The notes: generated by a model not told the origin, from the sequence alone. A stretch of 10,048 bases of DNA from an uncultured Veillonella sp. (GCA_959608595.1 CAUHTB010000012.1:1-10048); one strand, 5' to 3'. Shown: positions 1 through 7,504, counted from the stretch's first letter. Numbers and translations are program-made.

Positions 1-2
1 AA

Positions 3-1577
3 CAAAAACGCCAAGCTCGTGAAGACATTGTAAATGATACGATGAGTCAACTCACTAAAGCTTTAGGCGAGGCCAATATTAAAGCAGATATCAAAGGGCG
101 TCCAAAACACTTCTACAGTATTTACAAGAAGATGAAAAAGGACAATCGCGATTTATCTCAAATCTATGACTTGCTTGCAGTTCGTGTTATCGTTGATACA
201 ATTCCTGATTGTTACGCGGTACTAGGCATTGCTCATAGTTTGTGGAAACCATTGCCATATCGTTTCAAAGATTATATTTCTATGCCGAAATCTAATATGT
301 ATCAATCGTTACATACTACGGTTATCGGTACCATGGGGCAACCTGTAGAAATTCAAATCCGTACATGGGAAATGCACCGTGTATCTGAGTATGGTGTAGC
401 AGCGCATTGGCGTTATAAAGAAGGCAATAAAAATGGCGATAAGGATTTCGACCAAAAGGTTGCGTGGTTGCGCCAAGTATTGGAATGGCAAGATACAAGT
501 AATCCAACAGAGCTTGTAAACGCTTTAAAATTAGACGTTTTCTCTGGTGAAGTGTTCGTATTTACACCAAAAGGCGATGTTGTTAAATTGCCAATAGGTT
601 CTGTTCCACTAGATTTTGCATATCGTGTTCATACCGATGTAGGTCATCGTTGTGTAGGGGCTAAGGTAAACGGTAAAATTGTACCGCTCGATTACACCTT
701 GCAAAATGGTGATATCGTCGATATTATTACATCTAAAACGAGTAAACCATGCCTTGATTGGCTTAACATTGTAGGCTCCTCTGAAAGTAAGAGCAAAATA
801 CGCAACTGGTTCAAGCGCGAAAATAAAGCTGAAAATATTGAAAAAGGCTTAGAGGCTCTTGAAAAAGAAGCGAAACGATTAAATTATACGTGGAAAGAGT
901 TGATTGCAGATAATCGACTCCAACAAGTAACTAAACAACTGAAAGCTGGTACTGAAGAGGAAATGTTTGCCGCTTGTGGCTATGGCGGCATTCCTGTAAG
1001 CACAGTGCTCTTACGCTTAATTGAACTGTATAAGAAGTCTAAAGAGGCAGAAGAATCTAAACGCAGTACAGAACAAATTATTGCGAAGTTAAAATCCCAA
1101 GGACCAAAAACTACTAAGAATGGTACGGGCGTCCTTGTAAAAGGCGAGGCCGGTGTTATGGTTCGTATGGCGAAATGCTGTAGTCCTGTACCTGGTGATG
1201 ATATCATTGGTTACATTACTCGTGGTCGTGGGGTCTCTGTCCATCGTTCCGATTGTACGAGCCTAGGCCATACGCCTGAAGATTTAGAGCGCATGATTGA
1301 GGTCTCTTGGGATGGTTCCTCTGGCGAATCCTTCCACGTAGGTATAGATATTCAAGCGTACGATCGAAATGGTCTCTTGATGGAGGTAATGGCAGTACTT
1401 TCAGAATTGAAAATCACCATTACGAACATCAATGCGAAGGTTCAAGAGGATACAAAAAATGTAAGTATCAATGTAGTAGTTGATATTCGCGATATTTCAC
1501 AATTAGATTTTGTAATGACTAAATTGCGTCGTATCCGTGAAGTGTATACGGTACAACGTAGTAGAGGAGGGGCTTAA
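3..1577 (+). CDS. relA: Bifunctional (p)ppGpp synthetase/hydrolase Rel, 5'-truncated by window edge
   Basis: This is the long RelA/SpoT-homologue alarmone enzyme of the stringent response, which makes and degrades (p)ppGpp on the ribosome. The frame is open to the left edge, so the first in-window ATG (42) is internal. About 524 residues remain of a family usually 720-750 long; the N-terminal HD hydrolase domain lies outside. Visible in order are the synthetase domain (GRPKHFYSIYKKM, DLLAVRVIV, then NMYQSLHTT and EIQIRT), the TGS domain (from DVFSGEVFVFTPKGD at about 538), a helical stretch, a conserved-cysteine/zinc-finger segment (AKCCSPVPGD, CC at 1176-1181, then HRSDC), and a C-terminal ACT domain from about 1340. 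The synthetase has RFKD at 261-272, the RxKD form of bifunctional Rel/SpoT rather than the ExDD form of synthetase-only RelA. Its stop overlaps the next ATG (TAATG). Identity is very secure; the hydrolase half is inferred only. Confidence 0.96.
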   Translation, partial: QKRQAREDIVNDTMSQLTKALGEANIKADIKGRPKHFYSIYKKMKKDNRDLSQIYDLLAVRVIVDTIPDCYAVLGIAHSLWKPLPYRFKDYISMPKSNMYQSLHTTVIGTMGQPVEIQIRTWEMHRVSEYGVAAHWRYKEGNKNGDKDFDQKVAWLRQVLEWQDTSNPTELVNALKLDVFSGEVFVFTPKGDVVKLPIGSVPLDFAYRVHTDVGHRCVGAKVNGKIVPLDYTLQNGDIVDIITSKTSKPCLDWLNIVGSSESKSKIRNWFKRENKAENIEKGLEALEKEAKRLNYTWKELIADNRLQQVTKQLKAGTEEEMFAACGYGGIPVSTVLLRLIELYKKSKEAEESKRSTEQIIAKLKSQGPKTTKNGTGVLVKGEAGVMVRMAKCCSPVPGDDIIGYITRGRGVSVHRSDCTSLGHTPEDLERMIEVSWDGSSGESFHVGIDIQAYDRNGLLMEVMAVLSELKITITNINAKVQEDTKNVSINVVVDIRDISQLDFVMTKLRRIREVYTVQRSRGGA

Positions 1578-2212
1578 TGAGTGAACAACAATTAGTACTT
1601 ATGCGTATGCCGTTAGGTCCACTGGGAACCAATTGCTATGTCATAGGTGATAAAGCGGTTGGTGAGGCTTTCATTATTGACCCAGCCACACCGGAAGTAT
1701 TAGATGCGCTAAAGAAACATGACTTGAAGCCAAAAGCCATTTTGCTAACTCATGGTCACGGAGACCATATTGGAGGCGTTCAAGACATTGTAGATGCATA
1801 TCATGTGCCCGTATATATTCATAAGGGCGATGTACCATATTTGGCTGATCCTGAGTTAAATCTGAGCGCCTATAGCAATCCTACACCCATTAAGGTGAAT
1901 GCTGATATCATCGAGGTTAATCAAGGTGACCATATTACATGTGGCGCTATTGACCTTGAAGTACTTGAAACGCCAGGTCATACGCCAGGTGGTGTGTGTT
2001 ACTACATGGAAGGGCTTGTATTTGTAGGGGATACTCTATTTAGAGATTCCGTAGGGCGTACAGATTTTCCAAATGGCTCTTATGAGACGTTAATGGAATC
2101 CATTAAAACGCAGCTCTATAAGTTGCCTGATAATACAATGGTTTACCCTGGTCATGGACCGAAAACCAATATAGGTTATGAAAAACAATACAATCCATTC
2201 GTTGGAGCGTAG
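1577..2212 (+). CDS. Metallo-beta-lactamase-fold hydrolase, glyoxalase II-like (YqgX type)
   Basis: A 211-residue single-domain metallo-beta-lactamase protein, probably cytosolic. The metal ligands can be read directly: THGHGDH gives H59, H61, D63 and H64, GHTPGG gives H135, GDTLF gives D152, and YPGHGP gives H193. This complete set for a binuclear Zn/Fe site matches the short glyoxalase II-like family (YqgX, YcbL) that lacks the C-terminal helical substrate domain of true hydroxyacylglutathione hydrolase. Activity on a thioester such as S-lactoyl-glutathione or a bacillithiol-type substrate is only a family-based guess. The start is well supported: GAGGAGGGG at 1564-1572 precedes ATG 1577, which overlaps the rel stop by one base. 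A homologue in this slot between rel and hemZ is common in Clostridia-like genomes as I recall them, often with dtd next to it; dtd is absent here. Confidence 0.9.
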   Translation: MSEQQLVLMRMPLGPLGTNCYVIGDKAVGEAFIIDPATPEVLDALKKHDLKPKAILLTHGHGDHIGGVQDIVDAYHVPVYIHKGDVPYLADPELNLSAYSNPTPIKVNADIIEVNQGDHITCGAIDLEVLETPGHTPGGVCYYMEGLVFVGDTLFRDSVGRTDFPNGSYETLMESIKTQLYKLPDNTMVYPGHGPKTNIGYEKQYNPFVGA

Positions 2213-2236
2213 GTTTTATAAAATTTTGTAAGAAGT

Positions 2237-2243
2237 AAAGGGG
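2237..2243 (+). promoter_or_regulatory. Ribosome binding site of fur
   Basis: AAAGGGG lies nine bases upstream of ATG 2253 in the only real gap of the first gene train (2213-2252). The same gap holds the perfect 10-bp palindrome TTTTATAAAA at 2214-2223, whose TATAAA core could serve as a -10 element, but no convincing -35 is placed before it. Confidence 0.7.
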
Positions 2244-2252
2244 ATAGTTATC

Positions 2253-2744
2253 ATGAATACAACATTAGAAAAATTAAAAGAACGCATTAAAGACAAAAAA
2301 TACAAATTGACTACACAACGTCAAACAATTTTACAAGCCTTCATCGATGCTGATGAAAATCATTTAAGTGCAGAAGACGTATATGTACTTGTAAAAGAAG
2401 TGGCTCCTGATATCGGCTTGGCTACTATTTACAGAACACTTGATCTCTTCACTGAACTTGATTTGTTGAAACGTCTTGATTTCGGCGATGGTCGTAACCG
2501 TTACGAATTGAACGACGAAGAGTTTGCTCATTTCCACCATCATTTGATCTGCGTAAAATGTGGCAAAGTATCCGAGTTTGAAGATGATATGCTTGAAACA
2601 CTAGAATCCATCATTGCTAAAAAATTGAACTTCCGCACTATCGACCATCAATTGAAAGTATATGGTTATTGCAGTGATTGCCAAAATCATATGACTGAAG
2701 CAGAGCTTGAAAAATTAGAACGTATGGCTCATCACCATGCTTAA
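2253..2744 (+). CDS. fur: Ferric uptake regulator, Fur family
   Basis: A 163-residue cytosolic DNA-binding repressor that senses Fe(II) and controls iron uptake and oxidative-stress genes. The N-terminal winged helix holds LTTQRQTILQAF and the recognition-helix region GLATIYRTLDL (residues 55-65). The dimerisation domain carries the His-rich metal site (HFHHH, residues 93-97) and two structural-zinc CxxC pairs, C100-C103 (CVKCGK) and C140-C143 (CSDC). The HLSAEDVYVLVKE and FGDG-RY segments resemble Bacillus Fur more than PerR or Zur as I recall them, so I call it Fur; PerR remains possible because the ligand set alone does not decide. The tail ends MAHHHA. Its last codons contain the start of hemZ (8-base overlap), so the two are probably translationally coupled. 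An AAAGGGG site sets the start. Confidence 0.9.
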   Translation: MNTTLEKLKERIKDKKYKLTTQRQTILQAFIDADENHLSAEDVYVLVKEVAPDIGLATIYRTLDLFTELDLLKRLDFGDGRNRYELNDEEFAHFHHHLICVKCGKVSEFEDDMLETLESIIAKKLNFRTIDHQLKVYGYCSDCQNHMTEAELEKLERMAHHHA

Positions 2745-4164
2745 TGGATATCTATATACAGGACCATTACCACTTGGTTCTGTAGTGGCCCATAATTGTG
2801 GTGCTGCAGGCCTGTTTTCTGACAAGGTGCATCCAGATGTTATCCTTGAAGCTCACGAAGTCGATGGATTGTATACCTTAACAGTTACCATTGGTGAGAC
2901 TGTTCAGACTTTTGAAGGCCCCGTTTCCTCTATGGGACGACGTCAAATAGGGCAAGCTTTGTTACGCTATTTGCGTGAATATCAAGGCTTGCCAGTTGAT
3001 GCACCATGGGGGACTATGGTTGGTGTACGCCCTACAAAGCTACTACATAAATATATAGATACATATGGCTCTGTCCACGCAGCAACTCGTCACATTAGGG
3101 ACGAGTTTTCTGTGTCTATGGAAAAACTTGCCACTTTAGGCTCTATAGGTGAATACCAACGTCCATTTTTAGCTGATACAGACGATAAAAAGGTGAGTCT
3201 CTATTGTGGCATTCCTTTTTGTGACACCCGCTGTGTTTACTGCTCCTTTCCGTATGGACTCTATCAGGACTATGATGGTAAAAGCCAATTTTTAACTGCC
3301 TTAGGCCGGGACATAGAGGATATGAAAACTATTGTTGAATCTTATGGCTTAACGGTAGATACCCTCTATATGGGGGGCGGTACACCGACGGTGTTAGGGG
3401 ACGAAGACTTTCACCAAGTTCTGAAACAGCTGTCTATACTTGTTCCTGAAGGCCATGAGTTTACTGTAGAAGCGGGGCGACCAGATTCTGTTAATCCTAC
3501 AAAGTTACGATCTATGCTTGATTTAGGTGTCAATCGTATCAGTATTAATCCACAAACGATGCAAGATGATATTTTACGCCGCATAGGGCGTGGACATAGT
3601 GCACGTGATATTGATGAGTTGTTACAATATGTCAAACATAATACGTCGCTAGCGGTAAATATGGATTTTATTGCCGGTTTACCAAATCAAACGATGCAAA
3701 ACATGATAGAGAATATGGATTATGTATGTCAAAATTTGCCGGAAAATGTTACAATTCATACGTTAGCATTAAAACGTGGTAGCCCGTTGTACGATTTAAA
3801 TATGCAAGATGATATTCCAGAGGAACATCTCGTAGCAGAAATGGTACAATATGGTAAAGAGCGTCTGGAAGCGACTGGTTATGTGCCATATTATTTATAT
3901 CGCCAACAATATATGCGAGGGCAGTTAGAAAATATCGGCTATACCTTGCCCGGCAAAGCGTGCGAATATAATATTCAGATTATGGAGGAACGACAAAGTA
4001 TTCTTTCCATGGGACCCGGTAGTTCATCTAAGTGGATGCGGGCCCCTGAATATCGTCAATTGAAACAGCATATGCCAAAGGATGTAGATGTTTACCACGC
4101 AACGATAGATGCACTATTAGAGAAACGACATAGAATTTGTAAAAAATTTTGGGAGGTTGTGTAA
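2737..4164 (+). CDS. hemZ: HemZ-type oxygen-independent coproporphyrinogen III oxidase-like radical SAM protein
   Basis: A 475-residue protein with an N-terminal extension of about 150 residues followed by a radical SAM barrel. The [4Fe-4S]/SAM motif is CDTRCVYCSF, giving C162, C166 and C169, preceded by YCGIPF and followed by the SAM-binding GGGTPT (213-218). NRISINPQTMQD and DFIAGLPNQ are the usual HemN/HemW-family segments. The long N-terminal region with GVRPTKLLHKY is typical of the HemZ subgroup. The annotated role is anaerobic oxidative decarboxylation of coproporphyrinogen III. However, the CxxxCxxC motif has Phe rather than the CxC fourth cysteine of HemN, a feature shared with HemW, so the reaction should be treated as probable only. 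ATG 2737 lies inside the end of fur and has no strong Shine-Dalgarno site, consistent with coupling. The stop overlaps hisS (TAATG). Confidence 0.87.
   Translation: MLNGYLYTGPLPLGSVVAHNCGAAGLFSDKVHPDVILEAHEVDGLYTLTVTIGETVQTFEGPVSSMGRRQIGQALLRYLREYQGLPVDAPWGTMVGVRPTKLLHKYIDTYGSVHAATRHIRDEFSVSMEKLATLGSIGEYQRPFLADTDDKKVSLYCGIPFCDTRCVYCSFPYGLYQDYDGKSQFLTALGRDIEDMKTIVESYGLTVDTLYMGGGTPTVLGDEDFHQVLKQLSILVPEGHEFTVEAGRPDSVNPTKLRSMLDLGVNRISINPQTMQDDILRRIGRGHSARDIDELLQYVKHNTSLAVNMDFIAGLPNQTMQNMIENMDYVCQNLPENVTIHTLALKRGSPLYDLNMQDDIPEEHLVAEMVQYGKERLEATGYVPYYLYRQQYMRGQLENIGYTLPGKACEYNIQIMEERQSILSMGPGSSSKWMRAPEYRQLKQHMPKDVDVYHATIDALLEKRHRICKKFWEVV
4151..4156 (+). promoter_or_regulatory. Ribosome binding site deciding the hisS start
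   Basis: GGGAGG is seven bases upstream of ATG 4164, an ideal spacing. It sits downstream of the alternative in-frame TTG at 4149, which rules that codon out as the start. Confidence 0.85.
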
Positions 4165-5435
4165 TGGCTATTAGAAAACCAAGAGGTACACAAGACTTTT
4201 TGCCAGAGCAAATGATAAATTGGCACTATATTGAACAACGTATGCGCGAGATTTGCAAAGTATACGGGTTCAATGAAATTCGCACACCTGCCTTTGAAGA
4301 TACTAAATTATTCTTGCGCGGCATCGGTGAAACTACAGATGTAGTACAAAAAGAGATGTACACATTTACTACGGGTGATGATGGTGGATCTAGCTTTACC
4401 TTGCGCCCTGAAAATACAGCATCTGCAGTACGCGCATATTTAGAAAATAAAGTATATGGTAAAGAAGGCCTTACAAAATGGTATTACATGGGGCCTATGT
4501 TCCGACATGATAAACCACAAGCTGGCCGTTACCGCCAATTCCACCAATTCGGGGCAGAGGTATTAGGCTCTCAATCTCCAGTGGTAGATAGCGAAGTTAT
4601 CTGCATGGTCGTACAATTGTTGAAAGACTTTGGCCTTAAAGACCTCAATGTAGAGGTGAACTCTGTAGGCTGTCCAACATGCCGCCCTGTATATCGTGAA
4701 AAATTAATTGAGTTCTTTGAGCCTAAAAAAGAACAATTATGTAGTGACTGCCAAGAACGTTTGTATAAAAATCCTTTGCGTATCTTGGATTGCAAAAATG
4801 AAACATGTAAATCCTTGTCCGTAGGTGCTCCTGAAATTCACGAACATTTATGTGAAGAATGTCATGATCACTTCGAAGAATTAAAAACTTATTTAACGGC
4901 TGCTAATGTGCAATATACATTAAATCCTCGTTTAGTACGTGGTCTTGATTATTACACAAAAACAGCATTTGAGGTGCAATATACTCCATTAGGGGCTCAA
5001 AGTGCAGTAGCTGGTGGTGGTCGTTACGATGGCCTTGTAGAGGAACTCGATGGTCCTCATACACCAGCTATCGGTTTTGCGATGGGCATGGAGCGCTTGC
5101 TCTTGGCTCTTGAAAAACAAAACTTATTGCCTGAACCTGCTGTAGAACCATCTGCTTTCGTCGTAGCTCTAGGTGATGCGGCTAAGGTGGAAGCTTTCAA
5201 AATTTGCCAAGCATTACATGATGCGTATGTATCCGTTGAAATGGACGGACAGGGCAAGAGTATGAAGGCACAATTAAAATATGCTAACAAAATTAATGCA
5301 AAATATGTTATCATATTGGGTGATGATGAATTGGCTCGTGGGGAAGCCATTATCCGATTCATGGAAACTAGTGAACAAGAAACTGTACCACTCGATACAG
5401 TTTCTGAACGTATAACTTCTTTGGTGAAAGGATGA
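4164..5435 (+). CDS. hisS: Histidine-tRNA ligase
   Basis: A 423-residue class II synthetase that charges tRNA-His in the cytosol; the length is normal for bacterial HisRS. The N-terminus RKPRGTQDFLPEQ is the family signature. Motif 2 begins at TLRPENT (79-85) and includes FRHDKPQAGRYRQFHQF (113-129). The HisRS-specific loop LVRGLDYYT (257-265) carries the catalytic arginine, and motif 3 is AIGFAMGMERLLLAL (302-316). The middle has a cysteine-rich insertion: CPTC (170-173), CSDC (193-196), LDCKNETC and CEEC (230-233), as in many Firmicute HisRS. It may bind zinc or be vestigial. The C-terminal anticodon-binding domain starts near residue 325. The start is ATG 4164, overlapping the hemZ stop by one base. 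No T-box leader fits upstream, since only coding sequence precedes it. Confidence 0.97.
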   Translation: MAIRKPRGTQDFLPEQMINWHYIEQRMREICKVYGFNEIRTPAFEDTKLFLRGIGETTDVVQKEMYTFTTGDDGGSSFTLRPENTASAVRAYLENKVYGKEGLTKWYYMGPMFRHDKPQAGRYRQFHQFGAEVLGSQSPVVDSEVICMVVQLLKDFGLKDLNVEVNSVGCPTCRPVYREKLIEFFEPKKEQLCSDCQERLYKNPLRILDCKNETCKSLSVGAPEIHEHLCEECHDHFEELKTYLTAANVQYTLNPRLVRGLDYYTKTAFEVQYTPLGAQSAVAGGGRYDGLVEELDGPHTPAIGFAMGMERLLLALEKQNLLPEPAVEPSAFVVALGDAAKVEAFKICQALHDAYVSVEMDGQGKSMKAQLKYANKINAKYVIILGDDELARGEAIIRFMETSEQETVPLDTVSERITSLVKG

Positions 5436-5443
5436 CAATTAGA

Positions 5444-7249
5444 ATGGAAACAATGCAAGGCTTACACCGTACGCACGGTTGTGGCACCATCTCTGAACAA
5501 GAGGTAGGTAAAGAGGTCGTATTATGTGGTTGGGTTGAACGCCGTCGTGACCATGGTGGTTTGATTTTCTTGGATTTACGTGATCGTTCTGGCGTAGTAC
5601 AAGTAGTGGCATCTCCAGATCATAACGTGGAATCTTTCCACAAAGCAGAGGATGTTCGTAACGAATATGTACTTTGTGTACGTGGTAAAATTACAAAACG
5701 TGATGAAGCTGCTATCAATCCAAATCTTCCAACTGGTGCATATGAAATGTACTGTGAAGAGTTGCGCGTATTGAACTCTGCTAAAACACCTCCATTCTAT
5801 ATCCAAGATGATATCGATGTAGATGAAAATATTCGTTTAAAATATCGTTACCTTGACTTACGTCGTCCAGAAATGCAACGTAACTTGATTTTACGTCACA
5901 AAGTAACAAAAGCTATGCGCGACTTCTTCGATAGCCGCGATTTCTTGGAAATTGAAACTCCAATGCTTACTAAATCTACACCAGAAGGCGCTCGTGACTA
6001 TCTAGTACCTTCTCGTGTAAATGCTGGTACATTCTATGCATTGCCACAATCTCCACAAATTTTCAAACAAATCTTGATGGTAGCTGGTTATGAAAAATAT
6101 TTCCAAATCGTTCGTTGCTTCCGCGATGAAGATTTGCGCGCAGACCGTCAACCAGAGTTCACTCAGCTCGACTTGGAAATGTCCTTCGTAGATGAAGAAG
6201 ACATTTATTCCATGCTTGAAGAAATGGTTGCTCATGTATTTAAAACTACATTGGGCAAAGAAATCACATTGCCTATGCCTCGCATTACATGGGATGAAGC
6301 AATGGATAAATATGGTTCTGATAAACCAGACCTTCGTTTCGACATGGCCTTTACTGATGTAACTGATCTTGTAAAAGATACAGAATTCAAAGTATTCCGT
6401 TCTGTTATCGACAATGGTGGCGTAGTTAAAGGTATCGTAGTACCTGGTGATGCTGGTATTCCTCGTCGTGAACTTGATGACCTCGTTGAATATGTAAACC
6501 GTTATGGTGCAAAAGGTCTTGCATGGGCTTGCTTCAACGAAGATGGTTCTATCAAGTCTCAAATCATGAAGTTCTTAGGTGAAGATACAATCCGCAATAT
6601 TGGTGAAAAAATGGGCGCTAAAGGTGGCGACCTCGTATTGATGATTGCTGATAAACCAGCAACTGTAGCACGTGCATTGGGCGAATTGCGCCTTGAAATG
6701 GCACGTCGTATGAACATGATTGATCCAGATAAATTGGCATTCACATGGGTAACTGATTTCCCTATGTTCGAATATAACGAAGATGAAAAACGTTATGTTG
6801 CAATGCATCATCCGTTCACAATGCCTCGTCATGAAGACCTTGATAAATTGGAATCCGATCCTGGCAGCGTAAAAGCAATCGCTTATGATATGGTATTGAA
6901 CGGTGTTGAAATCGGTGGCGGTTCCTTGCGTATTTACCAATCTGATGTACAAGAAAAAGTATTCAAAGCTATTGGCTTGTCTGAAGAAGAAGCAAAATCT
7001 AAATTCGGCTTCATGCTTGATGCATTCCAATATGGTGCACCTCCTCATGCAGGCTGTGCATTCGGCCTTGATCGTCTTGTTATGTTGATGGCAAAACGTC
7101 AATCTATCCGCGACGTAATCGCATTCCCTAAAACTCAATCTGCTTCTGATGTTATGAGCCAAGCGCCATCTGAAGTAGAACCTAAACAATTAAAAGAGTT
7201 GCATATTAAACCAGATGTAGAAGAAGAACAAGAGCAATCTTTAGTGTAA
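5444..7249 (+). CDS. aspS: Aspartate-tRNA ligase, predicted non-discriminating (Asp/Asn)
   Basis: A bacterial-type class II AspRS of 601 residues. The N-terminal OB-fold anticodon domain (GWVERRRDHGG, 29-39) is followed by the catalytic core with FLEIETPMLTKSTPEGARDY (167-186) and motif 2 FRDEDLRADRQPEFTQLD (226-243). A GAD insertion domain spans about 290-430, and motif 3 is GCAFGLDRLVML (537-548). H37 and A89 fall where non-discriminating enzymes differ from the Leu and Lys of E. coli AspRS, so it probably also makes Asp-tRNA-Asn for GatCAB amidation. The start is uncertain. ATG 5432 overlaps the hisS stop but lies directly on its AAAGG (5427-5431). ATG 5444 has an 11-base spacing and is preferred, and ATG 5453 also fits the family N-terminus. 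It is co-transcribed with hisS. I see no terminator right after its stop. Confidence 0.96.
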   Translation: METMQGLHRTHGCGTISEQEVGKEVVLCGWVERRRDHGGLIFLDLRDRSGVVQVVASPDHNVESFHKAEDVRNEYVLCVRGKITKRDEAAINPNLPTGAYEMYCEELRVLNSAKTPPFYIQDDIDVDENIRLKYRYLDLRRPEMQRNLILRHKVTKAMRDFFDSRDFLEIETPMLTKSTPEGARDYLVPSRVNAGTFYALPQSPQIFKQILMVAGYEKYFQIVRCFRDEDLRADRQPEFTQLDLEMSFVDEEDIYSMLEEMVAHVFKTTLGKEITLPMPRITWDEAMDKYGSDKPDLRFDMAFTDVTDLVKDTEFKVFRSVIDNGGVVKGIVVPGDAGIPRRELDDLVEYVNRYGAKGLAWACFNEDGSIKSQIMKFLGEDTIRNIGEKMGAKGGDLVLMIADKPATVARALGELRLEMARRMNMIDPDKLAFTWVTDFPMFEYNEDEKRYVAMHHPFTMPRHEDLDKLESDPGSVKAIAYDMVLNGVEIGGGSLRIYQSDVQEKVFKAIGLSEEEAKSKFGFMLDAFQYGAPPHAGCAFGLDRLVMLMAKRQSIRDVIAFPKTQSASDVMSQAPSEVEPKQLKELHIKPDVEEEQEQSLV

Positions 7250-7289
7250 AAACATAGGCAAGAATTGATTGAAATCGAAATGTCAAGAC

Positions 7290-7318
7290 TTGTTAATTGC
7301 TAATCTTTCTGATACTAT
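7290..7318 (+). promoter_or_regulatory. Extended -10 promoter of the 6S RNA
   Basis: TTGTTA (7290-7295, 4/6 of the -35 consensus) is followed by a 17-base spacer and TACTAT (7313-7318, 4/6 of TATAAT), which is preceded by the extended element TG-A at 7310-7312. Start of transcription would be near 7325, just before the closing stem of the 6S RNA. The match is fair rather than strong, but its position fits the RNA 5' end. Confidence 0.5.
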
Positions 7319-7327
7319 TTAAGTATA

Positions 7328-7504
7328 AGATATCCCTGCCATGTGCGTGTGATATCGCAGTTTTGAGCCAACACATTTACTTCGGGAGTCCGAACTCTCG
7401 TCTGAACGTTATGCCCTTACGGGACAACTGCAGGATGAGGAGGACACCCACCTGCCCTAAGCAGGATCAAAACGCGGTACATTACGGCATGGTGGGGCTT
7501 TTTT
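7328..7504 (+). ncRNA. ssrS: 6S RNA (SsrS), regulator of RNA polymerase
   Basis: A roughly 175-base RNA that mimics an open promoter and binds sigma-70-type RNA polymerase holoenzyme in slow growth. The whole element folds as one long hairpin. A closing stem pairs 7334-7343 with 7488-7497 (10 bp with two G-U), and CGC/GCG plus GTTTTGA (7360-7366) pair with TCAAAAC (7467-7473). A central bubble follows: its 5' side has the conserved TGAGCCAA, its 3' side has GACACCCACCT and the small hairpin CCTGC-CCTAA-GCAGG (7451-7465). The apical arm pairs GTCC (7388-7391) with GGAC (7442-7445) and CTCGTC (7397-7402) with GATGAG, ending in CCC-TTAC-GGG (7414-7423). TGAGCC and GACAC..CACCT recall E. coli 6S RNA. 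The slot after aspS matches Bacillus and other Firmicutes. The exact 5' end is inferred. Confidence 0.9.
7488..7504 (+). terminator. Probable intrinsic terminator at the 6S RNA 3' end
   Basis: The 3' strand of the 6S closing stem (CATGGTGGGG, 7488-7497) is followed after one C by T6 (7499-7504). No separate local hairpin is visible, so if this terminates it must use the long closing helix with 7334-7343, or else the 3' end is made by processing. Confidence 0.45.

Noticed and set aside
2243..2258. Possible Fur box at the fur start (GATAGTTATCAT)
   Set aside because: One half resembles ATTATCA but the other half does not match TGATAAT, so it falls short of a 7-1-7 Fur box.
4149..4163. TTG at 4149 as the hisS start
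   Set aside because: It precedes and overlaps the GGGAGG ribosome site; ATG 4164 has ideal spacing and the family N-terminus.
4080..4163. T-box riboswitch before hisS
   Set aside because: The space upstream is hemZ coding sequence, with no T-box motif or antiterminator visible.
5432..5443. ATG 5432 as the aspS start
   Set aside because: It directly abuts its only Shine-Dalgarno sequence and adds residues not expected in AspRS; ATG 5444 or 5453 fits better, though 5432 cannot be excluded.
6002..7189. Two long reverse-strand frames (186 and 204 codons) inside aspS
   Set aside because: They are antisense shadows of aspS codon bias, rich in Cys, Phe and His and without motifs or ribosome sites.
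7250..7290. Terminator after aspS
   Set aside because: Only a weak CAAG/CTTG pairing with a long loop and no T-run is present.
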